From NCBI GenBank assembly GCA_034509425.1, contig JAVTVJ010000220.1:1736001-1800000 (forward strand): a stretch of 64,000 bases of DNA, given 5' to 3'. Numbering within the stretch: the first letter of the stretch is position 1; each line of letters begins with the position of its first letter. This document shows positions 1 to 13,154 of the stretch, one piece after another. The translations under genes were made by a program, and so were the position numbers. The notes beneath the pieces are model-generated. The model saw only the letters and a program-made list of their open reading frames with translations, had not been told where the DNA came from and ran no database searches. Source of the DNA: Eopsaltria australis. Its lineage: Eukaryota > Chordata > Aves > Passeriformes > Petroicidae.

Positions 1-3000
1 CCACTGATGGAATACAAGGCTTTGTAAACCTGGATGTAAGCAGCCAAAAAAGTGCCAGGCAGTAACTGCTGCTCAAGACTTTGCATCCTTCACTTCACAC
101 GTTTTTCTTCTCATTAGAAGGTCTTTTATATGAATGACATTGAGGAAGAGAGTGTTCTACCATCTGAAAAATTTGTAATTTTGTCCATGGCAATAGGGCC
201 ATCATCTCCCAAGGGTCACCTACCACCTCCCGCCTCCGCCTGACATCAGCAGAACACTTTCCTTCAAGGTGCTCCTGCTCAAGGTGGCTCTGTAATTACA
301 TCAGCATCAGTTGTGCTCCTGGAAGCTCTGGAGGAAGCACAGTTGATTCCTCACCCAATATCATTCCTTCATTTCTTGCCAATTAGGCAATAGTTTGAAA
401 AGTAGAATAAATAATTCTTTTGCAGTCAGCTGAACAGCTCATAAGTTTTATCTTCAGCAAGTATTGGGTATTTAGCTGAGCTGCATCTTCAGTGATCACT
501 GCATTGTAACTAAAGACAGAATGATCAATAAAAATGTATTGTAAAAAAAAAGAATTCCGATAGAGATTCAAAGAAATTGTTCTAATGCAGGTAGTTTTGT
601 TCAAAACTACACACTATCCATCCTGAAACACAAAGGTAATAACCAAGAAAGCACTATGTCATTTGCAAAAGGCTCCCTTCCCTAGAGCAGTGTTATTACT
701 ATTATTATTATTATTATTAAGACTCAGCTACTTCCATATATTTAACTTTGAAAGAAATGCCACCTAGTATCCAAACATTTCTGACGAATAATGAGCCTGT
801 AACAAGAACTACAAATGAAGCGATATTAAGAAAATATTAATTTCTCCCTGTGAGTACTTTCAAAGGTCATCTCTGTTTTATTCATTTCTCCAAGCACGAT
901 CCTACCTCATCCAAAATAGCTCCAGCTTCCATCCCACTTATTCAGTTTTGCTACAGACTACAAAAAACTCTAATGCTACACTAATTTGATCTCCCTAGAA
1001 AATGAATCAATATGTCTGAAGAGCATCACTAATTATAATAAAAGTGTGCTCATTAATAATATGATGTATTTTCATGCATAACTGAATTTTAAATTTTCAA
1101 ACACATACTCCAAAGAATAGAGTTCCAGAGTCCCCAGAAGGAAACCCCAGTGTCAGTGCAGAATCTCAAGGAGCATTTGGGAAAGGAAAATACAAACACA
1201 TGGATTTGTTGTATTACAGACAGAAAAGTACAAGCAACACTCAGACAACCAATATGTCCCGGAAATAGGCAATTTGTATCAATGTATATATATAAATACA
1301 TGTATTTAAACAACAACAGCCACTCCAAACCCTTCTGCCAAACTCTACACTTTCCTCATGTCAGCCACTGCATTTAGCAGCTGGGGGTACAATTTTCCTT
1401 ATTTTGCACCCAGCAATAAAGAAACAGAAATTGTCCCAGATCTTCCTTTGTTTTAATCTCCTTGTCCCCACAGTGAACTAAAATTCTGAGCTATACCAAT
1501 TGTAATAGGATGAGTTGGAAAGGCTTTTTCATCTCCTAGCTCAGTGCACTTGCAGAGCACAGCAGCAGAAGGAATGACATTTCACCTCAGTGCCAATGAA
1601 CCAGGATACTCCGGTATTTGCAGCCTTTCCTTTGTAGATATGATTCAATATGACATAGCTCACTAGGATTTAAAGACCTGCATGAAATAACTGCTGCTTC
1701 TTACTTACAAATCCATTAAATGGGTTAAAAGTGACTTAAACTATTGAGTCTCAAAGGGGTTTTTTGTATCTTCCAAGTGATCTTTTACTCACAGGGTAGC
1801 AGCAGGTAACAAGATGCAAAAATTCCTGTGTCTGTTCCCTCATTCTCCAGGGGCCTGGTGCCTCTGTGTGACTTTGTACAGGTTACAACCTCTCTGGATT
1901 TCATTTACCCATCTCTAAAATGTGAATAATGCTTAACTTCCTCCTGGGAATTGTGTGGAGGCTTAGAATATTAATCCTGGTGAAGTGCTTTGAAATCAGC
2001 GAATTGAAAACAGCACAAAGCACCAAGCTTTATCTTGTGCATCCATTCCTTATTGCCTTTACCTTGTCAAGCTCACACAGAATTAACTGTGATCATTTAA
2101 ATCAGTTCAGCTTTTGCAATAATAATCCTGCCCACTTCAATAATTAAAGGAAAAGAGAAGATGATAAAGGTAAAGTAACTTAAACCAACACTTCAGGTAT
2201 TTCTGCTTACAGATGTAATACACACTGTGATATCACACCTAGTGCTGAGTTTAATAATTCTCCTCCCTGCCTTTCTCTGTCTGGATGAACAGTGTTTAAG
2301 GAGCCTTCTAAAAGCAACAATCTGTTTCATTATGAAAATCTCCTTTAAAATGGTTTTGAAGTGGCCCTAGTGGATGATTTTTCTGTATTGATATCAAAAA
2401 GCTTTTCCTTACATCTTTGTATGCATAAAATATATTAAGTAATTCAATTCTATGGAACATAAAACTTTGTTTAAAAGTTGTAAAAATCACTATAAAATGT
2501 GAAATATTTTGCTAGTTTCTATACAAATTAATGACCTCACGTTCAGAGCTAAAGAACAATAAAAATCAATGGTTTACTAAATCCCTGCTGATGTCCATTA
2601 TACATAAATACAGTGAGGATTTGCTGGATTTTTTTTTAAGTAAAAAGCTTAGAATTTGTAAATATTTCTGTTCAGAAGCATGGGCTAGAAAAACAGTTAA
2701 TTTCACAAGAAGTACTTATATTATACATGTTTTAAACCCAAGAGAATGTGAAATTCAATAAAACCCAATAAAATATGGGAGTGATCCACAATTAACCAAA
2801 ATATTTGCAATATATACAGAACATTAGCTAGAAAGAAACTCCATGGGCTAAGTGAGTAACCAAATGAGCAGCTGACTTTTCCAAAGCTTATTTAAACATT
2901 TTAGTACTCCTGCCTATCGTATATCACACCTATTTCTGCCTGCACCTCTCCTGAAATTCCTGATTTCTGCACGATCAGGTCACAAGCAAATGAATTTTCC

Positions 3001-6000
3001 TGTGCTCACATCAGCCAGGCCTGGATCAACAGGATCTTGAAATGTAAAATTCTCATAAATGGTCTTGGAATGTTCAACCCCACCTTGATTCCATGGAATT
3101 TCCATTCCTGCTGTTGGGGTTGGTTTTTTTGCTGCAAGTTACTGCAGGGAGGCCCCTCCAAATGCTCCCCAGAATATATCCATAAGTAAATATGATTACA
3201 TCCATTTTGTAGGACATCAGGGAAGGGGTTGATCAGCTCTGGGACCCCATTAGAACCTGGCTGACGAGAACCAGGTATCCCCCAAATACAGACACAGGGC
3301 AGTGATGGATTTACTGCAGGGACTGGGGCAGGAATCGGGCTCAAACAGGACACAACTCCCTGTGCAAACGTGGTGCATCAAAGGACTCTGAAACAGATCT
3401 CCCACAATTACCAAATATTTTGACCTAGCATTAAACAATAATTAAACTGCATTTTTACCGCTGGTGTCACTCATTGTGTTAAAAAATTCCCTTAAAATCC
3501 AAATCTGCCTTTTTAGGGAAGAAATGTGGAGGAGTTTAGAAATATGCTCATCAGAAACACAGATGAAATTTTGCTACAAATTCACAAGTTTGGGCATTAG
3601 ATTTAATAAAAATAATACTTTGTCAAACAGCTGCCTTCAACAATGAAATAAAACAATCTAAATATTCATTCTCTGGAAACTGCTCTCATAGAAGTTTGCT
3701 GTAATGTACTTTAAAGCAGGCTCAGCATGAGGGCAGTTAAATCCCTGCAAAGCTCCTGCAATTGTTCTGTATTGTTTTAGGGAGCCCAGGGGAGCAGCTC
3801 TCCCTCTATGTTTTAGTGATGCACACAGCTCTGACGACACTTCAATTATCTCTGCCTGAAATTGAATCTGTTAAGAACACTGTAAACTGAATAATCCAAT
3901 TCCTCCTAATACACCAGGCTGAATCCCTAAGCCCTAATGAACATTTTTCCTTTTTCACTCCCTGTCCCCAGAGCCAAGTAAAGAGTTGAGTCAAGAACCC
4001 GGCAATTACGTAGCATTTAAATATTTTAGTTTATGTGCATTCATCATTTGCAAGTGAGGACATGATTGCAGAAAACTTCCCAACAATGCTCTCTTAATTT
4101 TAATTACCAGAAATCCAACACTGCAGATAAACCAATGCCATCAATATCCAAAAAAATGAACTAACCATGGCTATCAATATTGGGATTATAGGGAAACAAG
4201 TGCAGGTTATATGCAGGGTTTTTAAACACTACAGTTTTATGCACTCTACTCCATACATAGAAGTTTATATTAAAAAACCCCAAAATGCCTAAAACTTTAA
4301 ATACCTGGTCAGAAAATATTCTTCAACAAACCTCAGAGTCTTAATAACGTCAAAAACTTCCTAGTGTTGAGGAGACTTCATATTATTCATTTTTCAAAAA
4401 TGTAAAGCTCAACTGACAAAATAAAAAGCAACTGAAAAAACAGTGGCAAAAAATTCCAACAACCCCCCAAAAATTGTATTATTCTTGTGTGGTTAAAGAA
4501 CTTATTTTAAACTTATTTAAGATCACAATAAATAGTTATTTCAATGTTTCTGAAGGATGTCAGACATGTCCAAGGCTTCCAGAAACACTTGCCTACCATT
4601 ATCAAAGTAAATGCATATTTAGTGAGTCTGTGCAATCTTCAGAAAATGTTATCAACATTTATTTATCTCTAAAAATAAACTTTAAACCCCAGTAAGTGCC
4701 TTTCCAAACCCCAAATGTGCAGCATTTAGAGCTGCACGCAGCTGGAGCTACTGAAAGCCATTTTAGAAGGATGTGATCATAAAACACTTGAGCTTTTAGC
4801 TAATAATCCTCACTCTTGCATGTTTTAAAGTACTTTGCTGTGTTTTCAGGCTGAGAACTAAAGGCCAATAATTTTTAAGATAAGAAGGAATATTGGATCT
4901 GGGAGGAAAAGTTGGGAGCAAAATGTAAAATCCTGGGAATTGAACGGAAAAGTGGGAACGCTGAGAGGAATGGGACCTCTTCACTGTTGATTATCTACTC
5001 CAAAACAACTCCCCAGAGGAATTCCGCAGAAATCAGAGCAGCAGGGTGACAAGACCCACCTTGCACATGAAGCCTGCAACACGTCCACAGAGTCATCTTC
5101 TCTCTGAAATCCAGCCGGAATCCAGCAATTTAACAGAATTGCTCCTAAATGGCTGGGATGGAGCTCTTTTGGAGAATCCCAAAAGCTGCTGGGATTTGGG
5201 GTTCCTGCTGACCATCACAGTGACTGAGTGACACAAATTACTGTAGCTTCTCTGAAGTCTTTACAGATAAGCCAGAGCAAACTGCAATATTCATTTTCAA
5301 ACAAACAAAGCGTGTTTGAATCGATATTATTATATTGATCAGAATTTGATGGTACCTTAAGTACCTAATACAAACTTCTCCAGGAAGTAATGCCAATCAA
5401 TACAAAAACATTTGATTTACAAGCCAAACGGAAGGTGGATCAGCAGTAATTGAAAAATACCATCTTCTCAGTGCTCTATTTTCCAGACTTTGATTCTGTT
5501 AGATCTTCAAGACACTTTCATGCCTTTATCCACATTACAAATAAGTGGCATCTTGCTTCAAAGAAGAGTAAAACTTCTGCCTTTCCTTTCGGTGACTCTT
5601 TGGCCTCTTTCACCAAGACACATCTTTCCTTGAACTTTTGATTCTATAGCATCTGTACAATAAAAACCTGCATGACACAAAGATTTTAAACCAGGCTGGA
5701 GAAATCCCCACCCTCTTCCTCTCAGGCAAATTGAAATATTTCATTTTAATAAAAATTAAGTGAATTTTGTATCAGTTTTAGTTACTCGCTCACTGTGACT
5801 AAGAATACTTTTCTGCAAAAAGAGTTTACAACCAAATGTTATTTTCCTACTCTTTTTTCAATGGCCAATTTAATGATTAGTCTGATGATACAGCACAATC
5901 AAAACAAAGTGTCACAGCATGGGGGTATTAGTTCCAGGCTTTGCAGAACCAGAGAACCTTGAGTACAGGCAATTACCAGCCACTGAGGACAATCCAAGTG

Positions 6001-7681
6001 CTTTCCTACATGCTCATTAACTCAATTTATACAAATGAGTAATGTCAGTAATTTCCACAAGGAGGGATGTACAACTTTCTTCACAAAGTGGACATCTTAC
6101 TGCACCCTCATTTCTCTTTACCCACAGCTGTTTTGCTCAGGTCTTGTTTCTTCATTTTAAAAAGAAAAAAAAAATCTAAACAATTGGAAGATTTTCAAAG
6201 GAGTCTGGTATCTGGACAACTCCTGTATCATCTTTGATTCTGTGCCTTTCAAACTATAAATAATACCTTGTCTTCTAAAAACCTTTCTCAATGAAGTGGC
6301 ATAAATCTTTTTCTAGCCATCCAAGCCATTTCAGAAACCAACACTACTTCATTCTAACTTGCAGTTATTTTTATATTTTACTTACAAGTTTTATTCTGCA
6401 TTTGTTTCAATCCCATCCCCTTTGGAGCCATCCCTACTGACACCACACTGTGTGAGTTCAGTTACCTCCTTTTAACACTTCCAGACATCCATGCACAGAT
6501 AAACTTTTTGGCAGAACTATAATACAGCACAATGGGATTATGATGAGAGGTGACTTTTGGCCTAGGCAAAACAGGTGACCGACATTTGGCAACTGACTGC
6601 TTGGGGCAAACTAAAACATTTCCAGAGCACTTGCCTGCGTGAGAGGCAGCAGTAAATATTTTCCAGAACACTAACAGGCGTCTGCAGGATATTCTGTTCC
6701 CACTGACCTTTCATTTCCCATGCTTCTTCCTTCTTTTGACAGCATCTTATCCCACCTGGCTCATCACATCCAGTCTAAAACCCCTCTGAGATCACCTGCC
6801 TCCTACTACTCACCTTATTTGGCAGAGGACTTGTTTTTGCATGAGCATATTTTGCCTACACTCCTGAGAAGCCTCAAGACAGCCTCAAAATGATGTCCTT
6901 TAGGACCATCCACTCCCTTCTCACACTGCTTAAGATAAACAATGCTTGCAGAGGTCTTCCAGGTCACTCAATTTCCCAAGGAAGCACCAGTGAAAGGGTT
7001 GTATTGTCAATTTTCGGATGAGACTGTAAAAGTAAGCCCTGGAAGTGGAATAAATAACTCAAGGGGTGTGGAGATCTTTGTGAGGGTGTGGTATTTTAGT
7101 GAATTAGTGTTCGGTGTGGCTACTCACACTGGAGGATTTCTCTGGAGCTCAGGACACAATCTCACCTGCACTGCTACCCCCAGATTCATCACCTCCAGAA
7201 CAGAGCGTGCCGCGTGATTGTCACCTTCTCCTCATTCATCCACAGCCTAATAACCTGCAATTAATACTTGCTTAATTACTCTCACTTAAAATTCACAATG
7301 CACGCCCAAGTCACTCAGCCCAGACAGCCAAGCATTCAGAGCACCTCCACAAGCTGAAGCCAAGCATTTGGGATGTGTCACTGGGATACTCCACAAACCC
7401 CTTCCCTTCCACAGTCTCTGGGTTCTTCTCAAATTGAGGGGCCACCAATGCTTATTTAATTTCTTTTGCATTCTTTCTGGAGCCACCCACCCAACCCGAA
7501 CTGTTCCCTCTGCACAGCTGACTAATGACCCCTTTAAAATAAATAACTCGTTGCATATATAAATTTACATGATGTAGGATTTGATGTGGTGTTGTCTTTC
7601 CACTGGGACCACATATAAAAGACGATTAAAACAAATGACACACAGCATTAAATTATTCTGCTTTAAAAGGTTTCAGACAGA
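1..7681. other. AT-rich non-coding stretch
   Basis: No coding exon, RNA gene or mobile element is recognised here, apart from the TTA microsatellite annotated separately. Open frames are short (115 codons or fewer). The longest, on the minus strand at 3006-3353, has no recognisable domain and sits in a locally GC-richer patch, so I treat it as chance. A good splice-donor-like site on the minus strand at about 6812 is preceded by a weak acceptor and defines only a 50-base candidate exon, which is not enough to call. This could be intron or intergenic DNA. Confidence 0.7.
692..720. repeat. TTA/ATT trinucleotide microsatellite
   Basis: About nine near-perfect ATT units, with one interruption near the left end. 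This is a simple AT-rich repeat with no sign of function. Confidence 0.9.
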
Positions 7682-7890
7682 AATCATAGAATATCACAGG
7701 CTGGTTTGAGTTGGAAAGGACCTAAAGCTCATCCAGTTCCACCCTCCTGCCATGGGCAGGGACACCTTCCACTATCCCAGGTTACTCCAAGCCAACCTGG
7801 CCTTGGACAATTCCAGGGATGGGGCAGCCACTGCTTCTCTGGGCAACTCTGCCAGGGCCTCCCCACCCTCATCATCAAGAACATTACAAC
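7682..7890 (-). mobile_element. CR1 LINE fragment (3' end)
   Basis: The left edge reads AATCATAGAAT, the reverse complement of the short ATTCTATGATT-type units that end avian CR1 elements. It continues with the typical 'gagttggaaaggacc', 'tccaccctcctgccatggg' and 'gccactgcttctctgggcaa' blocks. The element is therefore inserted with its 3' end on the left (minus strand). Only about 200 bases of the 3' untranslated region survive, which fits the strong 5' truncation usual for CR1, and no reverse-transcriptase coding part is present. It diverges from the remembered family sequence but every block is in order. It is an inactive fossil; subfamily not assigned. Confidence 0.92.
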
Positions 7891-10814
7891 TAAAAAAAAT
7901 CTGTTTACTTCTGGTTTGAAAAATACTCAGGAGTATTCAACCAATTTGTGTCTGTTAGTTACAGCTATTGAAATATTGAAAGAAATTGGGAGATTGCAGG
8001 CAGAAATATCTACATACATATAATATTTATGTGAAAATAGGGAAAGTTGGAGGACTGGGTAAAATATTTATTATTTATGGAAAATTGTTGAAAAGATCCT
8101 GTTGCTCTTCAGGACCAATGAGCACTTATTTGCTATCTCAATCGTGGTGAACTCCAGCTCTCTTCTTGTCTTTCTGGGATTTGAGTTGCCTCAGATATTC
8201 AAGGATATTCAAGGCTGTGTTTGGAAAGACAATAGCATTTTACCACCAGAAGCCACGTTTTCAGATTGCATTTTACAAATCAGATTGAAATGAGAGGAAA
8301 AACACCCTAAAGGTGAAGGCCTCCACATAAAACACTTATTTAGCTTGGGGTTCCACGGCACCAAGCTTTGGAGGATCACTTTTTTAAAGCAATGATGATC
8401 AATAGGAGGCAGATGGCCGGGCTGTCACGCTGGATGGAGCTGTCTGCATGGTAAGGTCACTGCATCTGTCAGTGGGGAAATGCTCCCCACCCTCCCAGCC
8501 CTCTGAGGAGAGAGCACCAGGATTAGGATGTGCACGGGAGGAATTACAGGAGGTTCCCACATTTGACAGTATTTGTCAAATTATCTCCTCCCACCTTCGC
8601 AGAGAGCTACAAGAAATAAAACCACTGCATTACGCTGTTTGTCACAAGAATTTGCCAACAATTTTCCCCTGTGGGGAGGTGTTTTCTTGCCTTCTATTTT
8701 CAAACAACATTTGGATGTGATTTCTCACAGACGGTATAATTTTAATGCACACCATACTGTGTATCAGCTATCAGTAAAGCTATTACCATAATTAAATGTC
8801 ATCTCTTTGAAGGGGACAGAAATTGCAAGTTCCTGCTATATCATAACTGGTTTTGTACAGCCACTTGTAAAATCATCTCTCCTGCTGCTCCAAAAACTCA
8901 CTCCAGAGCAGCAGTGATTACCAAGGTACATTGCTTTTATCATTCCTGCTACCGTACAGACAGTGATACGCTGCATCATTGTGGGGAGAAGAATTAATAT
9001 AAAATTGAACAGTTTTAAAACCAGGTAACTAAACCAAACTGTCTTCAAAGAAGGTTTGGAAATACCCAGATGTTTTCTTTGGTGGTTAAATGTCAGTTTT
9101 TGTTATAAGTACCAAATCATAACAGACTAAAACCCATGGGTATTTTTCTTTTTAATTTTTTTCTGATAGCCTTAGAGCCTTACTTTGTTTCCCTAACATA
9201 ATAATTAGTAGTAACAGAATCTACATGACTCAACTGAAAGAAACCTGATGAATCTGTGGTTTTTTCCCCTAAGATATTTTAGAATTAGTAGCTCTGTGCT
9301 AATAGCCTGAGTACTAATAAATAATTTACCACAGAAACAGTTTAAAATATTCAAAGATTGTTTGAATGGGACACTTAGTCCATAATTTACATACAGTAAA
9401 TTACTCGATAAAATTGTTTTCCCTTCTTGCTTTTACTTCATTGTTGCAAAGAACAAAAGAAACTATAAAAACAAAAAATGAGGATCGTATGTCCTCTGAC
9501 ATTAATAAATGTTCTCACCACATGTGAAGAAAACTGGAGCTACACTTCACAAGTACATGGGTGTAATAACACTGTTAAAAAAAGCTCATTAGTATTTCCA
9601 GCTAATACAGAAGGTTTTATGTGTGTTCCCAGTTGCCATGTATTTATTGAACTGTATGGATTTAACAGCAGAGCACCTTCAATATCCAATGTGTCTGCAA
9701 TATAAAACACCTCAAATTTACAGACACTTTTAGATTCACAACCAGAACTAAAACATGACTGTTAAGCTTTAAGACATGCAAACTAGAGAGTCTTAGAGGA
9801 GCACGTGAACTAGGAAAGATGCTCATTGTGTGTCCTGATCTCAAACTCTAAATTAGTGTTTAAATCTTATTCTCTGCTCAACTGGTTCCTGCCTTGATAA
9901 CAAAAGTAGTGAGTTCTCCAGGAAAATGCATTCTGAGGGTTTAACTTTGAGCTCCCAGCAGCAGAATTTTTGATTCCTTGGACAAGTAAATATCCATTTA
10001 TTAGAACATTTCCTCTACATTTCACTTACTAAAATGTTAAGAGACTGATACATCTTTCTTGACTTGTCTCAGAGAATTGTAGAAACATTTTGGCTAAACT
10101 TTTGAATGTTGCTCATTTTTCTGCTAAATAATCCACTACTGGACTAGACCAGTGGTGTCTTTCATTTCACTGACTTCAAACAGCTAAAAATATCTGAAGT
10201 AATGAAGAATATTCATCCAAGAAAACCAGAGACAGTGTTCAGGCTCTCCAGCAGTCACGGGATGCCTTCTAAGACAATGATGTGTCTGTGCCATTTTATT
10301 CACACTGCATTAACATGTCTGTGTAGAAATTTAAAACTACCACTTTCAAATGAACAAAATACTTCCCGCTGGTATGGCCTTCTAAAATTACAGCTTCCTG
10401 AGGAGCATCCGTGCATGCACTGAACTGAGAGATGAGCCTGAGGACTTTCCATGGGAGCAGGGGAGAGGGACAGAAGATGATACACGAGTGTTGAGGACAG
10501 AGAACACAGGAGGCCTCCCAAAAATCCCCCTCAAGTACCCCTGGACATCAAAGGGAAGCACTGAGAGCACGCAGAGCACAAAAGCCACTCAGAGGAATTT
10601 ACAGAAACTACGTCAGAACACACAATGCATTGCTAAATTCAGTAGAAAGATTTGCCTTCGATTTCACAGCTTTGAAATGTAAACTGAAGTCTAAACCAAG
10701 TGGGTGATGTGCTGAAGTCTCCTCACAGCAGAGTTCTCCTGCAGACAGCACCAGGGACTTGCTTGTTACTGACATGCAGCATGAAGTGTGGCTAAGATCA
10801 GAAAACATGAAAAA

Positions 10815-10990
10815 CACCTTTCATGCTGATCATTATTACTAAATGAAGCTTCTGGTTCACACAATGACAGCCACTGATTTCAGTGGCTTTTGTTAATGTT
10901 TCAATTTAATACTTCAGAAATAAAATATCTACCTCATAATTTGGTAAGCATACATATAAATGTATTACTTCACTTCATGCTTCCATTAAT
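10815..10990. other. Candidate conserved non-coding element
   Basis: This is a non-repetitive AT-rich block with several developmental transcription-factor-like words (for example CATTAATCATCA and ATTTAATACTTCAG). It also carries a perfect 8-bp inverted repeat at 10869-10888 (AGCCACTG, loop ATTT, CAGTGGCT). It has no coding frame or repeat signature. The call rests on appearance only, and alignment to other birds or mammals would decide. Confidence 0.2.
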
Positions 10991-12834
10991 CATCAGTGCA
11001 ATGTAAAGCAAGTTAAAGAGAAAATTTTTTTTAGTTGTATGTTGTTACCACTGATAAGTCCTATTTGCCCTGAACAAAAGAGGTTTTCTTTGAACTCCCA
11101 TTTCTGCACGTTAAAATATATAATCTAAAGTAGAATAATACAACAGAGTGCTAATTTCTTCCCCCTGAGGAAGAATTTTAACGGTTCAGGGCCCCATAAT
11201 GGTCAGAGGACATTAAGTGATAAACACACTGTCAGTATTAAGATACAACAACTAACTAAAAGAGAGAAATAGGTTTTATTTTTACTTCAGTTTATTCTTG
11301 AAAAAAAAAAATCTTACAAGTATTTCAGCTCCTCAGTAGGTGTTAACCACAAAGAGCTTTTCAAAGGGGAAATGCTATTCTTCTCTGAGTTGCTTTCCTA
11401 ATATAGTTCCCTCCACAGGAAGAGAAGTGAAGCTGGAATTTAAGAAAAAAATAAATTTTCTGTGATACTTGAACAAAGAAAACTGTTTGAGTACTCATTC
11501 ACAGGTGGAGAGATGAGGCTCATACACAAAAGATAGTTTAACTTTATTAAATGGAGAGGTTGGGGATGCAGAAGATGTGCAGGGGAGACAGAAATGGAAA
11601 AGAATAAAGTATTTTCTAGAGTCAATAACCTTATTCCCTTCCATTCAGCAGGTATAATCCTGAAACACTGCTTGATAAATCAGCAGCTTAAATCACGTTA
11701 AAAGATTGAAGGGATCTCGAAATTTCAGGGAGATTATGGGACAGAGCAGGCAGCTTGATCCCAGTCAGACAAGCCTGAGCACTGAAGGAAGCAGGTCACA
11801 GCTGGGCAGGACTGCACTCAAGGGACTTCTCCACACTCTGTCTGTGAGTTTTCCAGTGCAAGAGGGGATTTCCGAGCTGGAATGGAATGCCAGGGACATT
11901 GGCAGGACAGGATATATTGGTGCTGCAGTGCTGAACGTGACCAGAGCTTCACACTTGTGCTCACGTACCAGTAACAGCACATCCACAGGAGCACAAGGTT
12001 GCTGGATATGGAAAACCTGAAAGAACTGGATGAAATGCTCTGGGGGTTTCCTTATGCAGAATATTGGGCTGCTAGAGCTGTTTCTGGCTAAACTGGTGCT
12101 GTCTGAATTCAAAACTGGGCCCATGAAGTCTTCAGAGGTTGTGATGCTGGTCAGGTCCCGTTTGTAGCACAGCCATATCCCCATCCTTCTGTTTGCATTT
12201 GGTGAGCTGAACACACAGCGTGTCTTTGACACTCACCTTGCTGTATTTATTCATCAATCAGCTCTGCAGCCTCAACAGAGGATTATTGGAAGATATACTG
12301 CACAGCCTTGCTTTAAATACTGCCCTGCTCTGGCTCAATCTGCACGGAACAACTGTGCGAGATTTCCTGACCAGCTGCCAGTTAAAGGTTCGGGTCTGGC
12401 AGCTCTGGAAGACCTTCCTATCCCTGTGGATTTTATTTTTTAGAACAGGTTTTTAAGAGCAGCAGCTCTTCTGGGTGTCTTACTTTCTAGGGAGAAGGGA
12501 TGTCAGCCTGTATTTGGGGTGTGGAGCCTGACAAATACAACGAGGACCCTTAAATGGCACAGGGATTTCTATTTTCTCTGGGGATAAACACCCATCAATT
12601 TTGGTGGTGTTTCAGTACAAACAAATTAGAACTCAAAAATCTGATCTACCAGAGGCAAGGAAAACAACCTATAATAATATCTTTAGGCCCAACTAAGCAA
12701 ACAAGCAGGCCATAAAAAAGGTGATACAATACCTATTTTCATATTGGGATGTGACAACTCAAGAAAGGAGCAAGCATCTTTCATCACTTCAGCAACAAAG
12801 ACTGCTGTCCTCTGAAAGATAACGGGGGGAAGCA

Positions 12835-13060
12835 CACAGGATCATTAATCTTTCTTGTAATTGCTATTTGATGAGCAGGAATCTTAACCTAAATTATTCC
12901 CAGCCCCTTCAAGAGATATTTAGTAGCTCAATTGCTGAGCCTCACTGAGGCAGCCCAGCAGCTACAGGATTAAGCAGTTGCTGACAAACCCGAATTACAT
13001 TTGTGGTGATTTCACTGAAGGCACATTTCACAGCTAATTGGAGCCTAAATCCAAATATTA
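12835..13060. other. Candidate conserved non-coding element
   Basis: About 225 bases of unique sequence, dense in homeodomain-type words (CATTAATC, GTAATTGC, CTAATTGG) and CAATTG. It is broken in all frames and matches no repeat I know. The texture resembles vertebrate enhancers, with balanced mixed words rather than low complexity. Evidence is by eye only. Confidence 0.25.
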
Positions 13061-13124
13061 GAAGAAAAAAACACAGGCAAGATGGAAATGCATAGGGTAT
13101 CATTCCTGATTAGTCCTTCAATGC

Positions 13125-13154
13125 AAATAAATATATAAATAAATAAATAAATAA
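13125..13154. repeat. (AAAT)n microsatellite
   Basis: An imperfect AAAT/ATAAAT tract; the right part holds about four to five clean AAAT units. No function is implied. Confidence 0.85.

Noticed and set aside
11765..12232. 155-codon minus-strand ORF, with a strong donor-like site at 12228-12236
   Set aside because: All three frames of the segment bounded by that donor and the nearest good acceptor contain stops, and no domain is recognised in the ORF.
12385..12400. GGTTCGGGTC word resembling a tRNA B box
   Set aside because: No A box at the right distance and no cloverleaf arms can be drawn.
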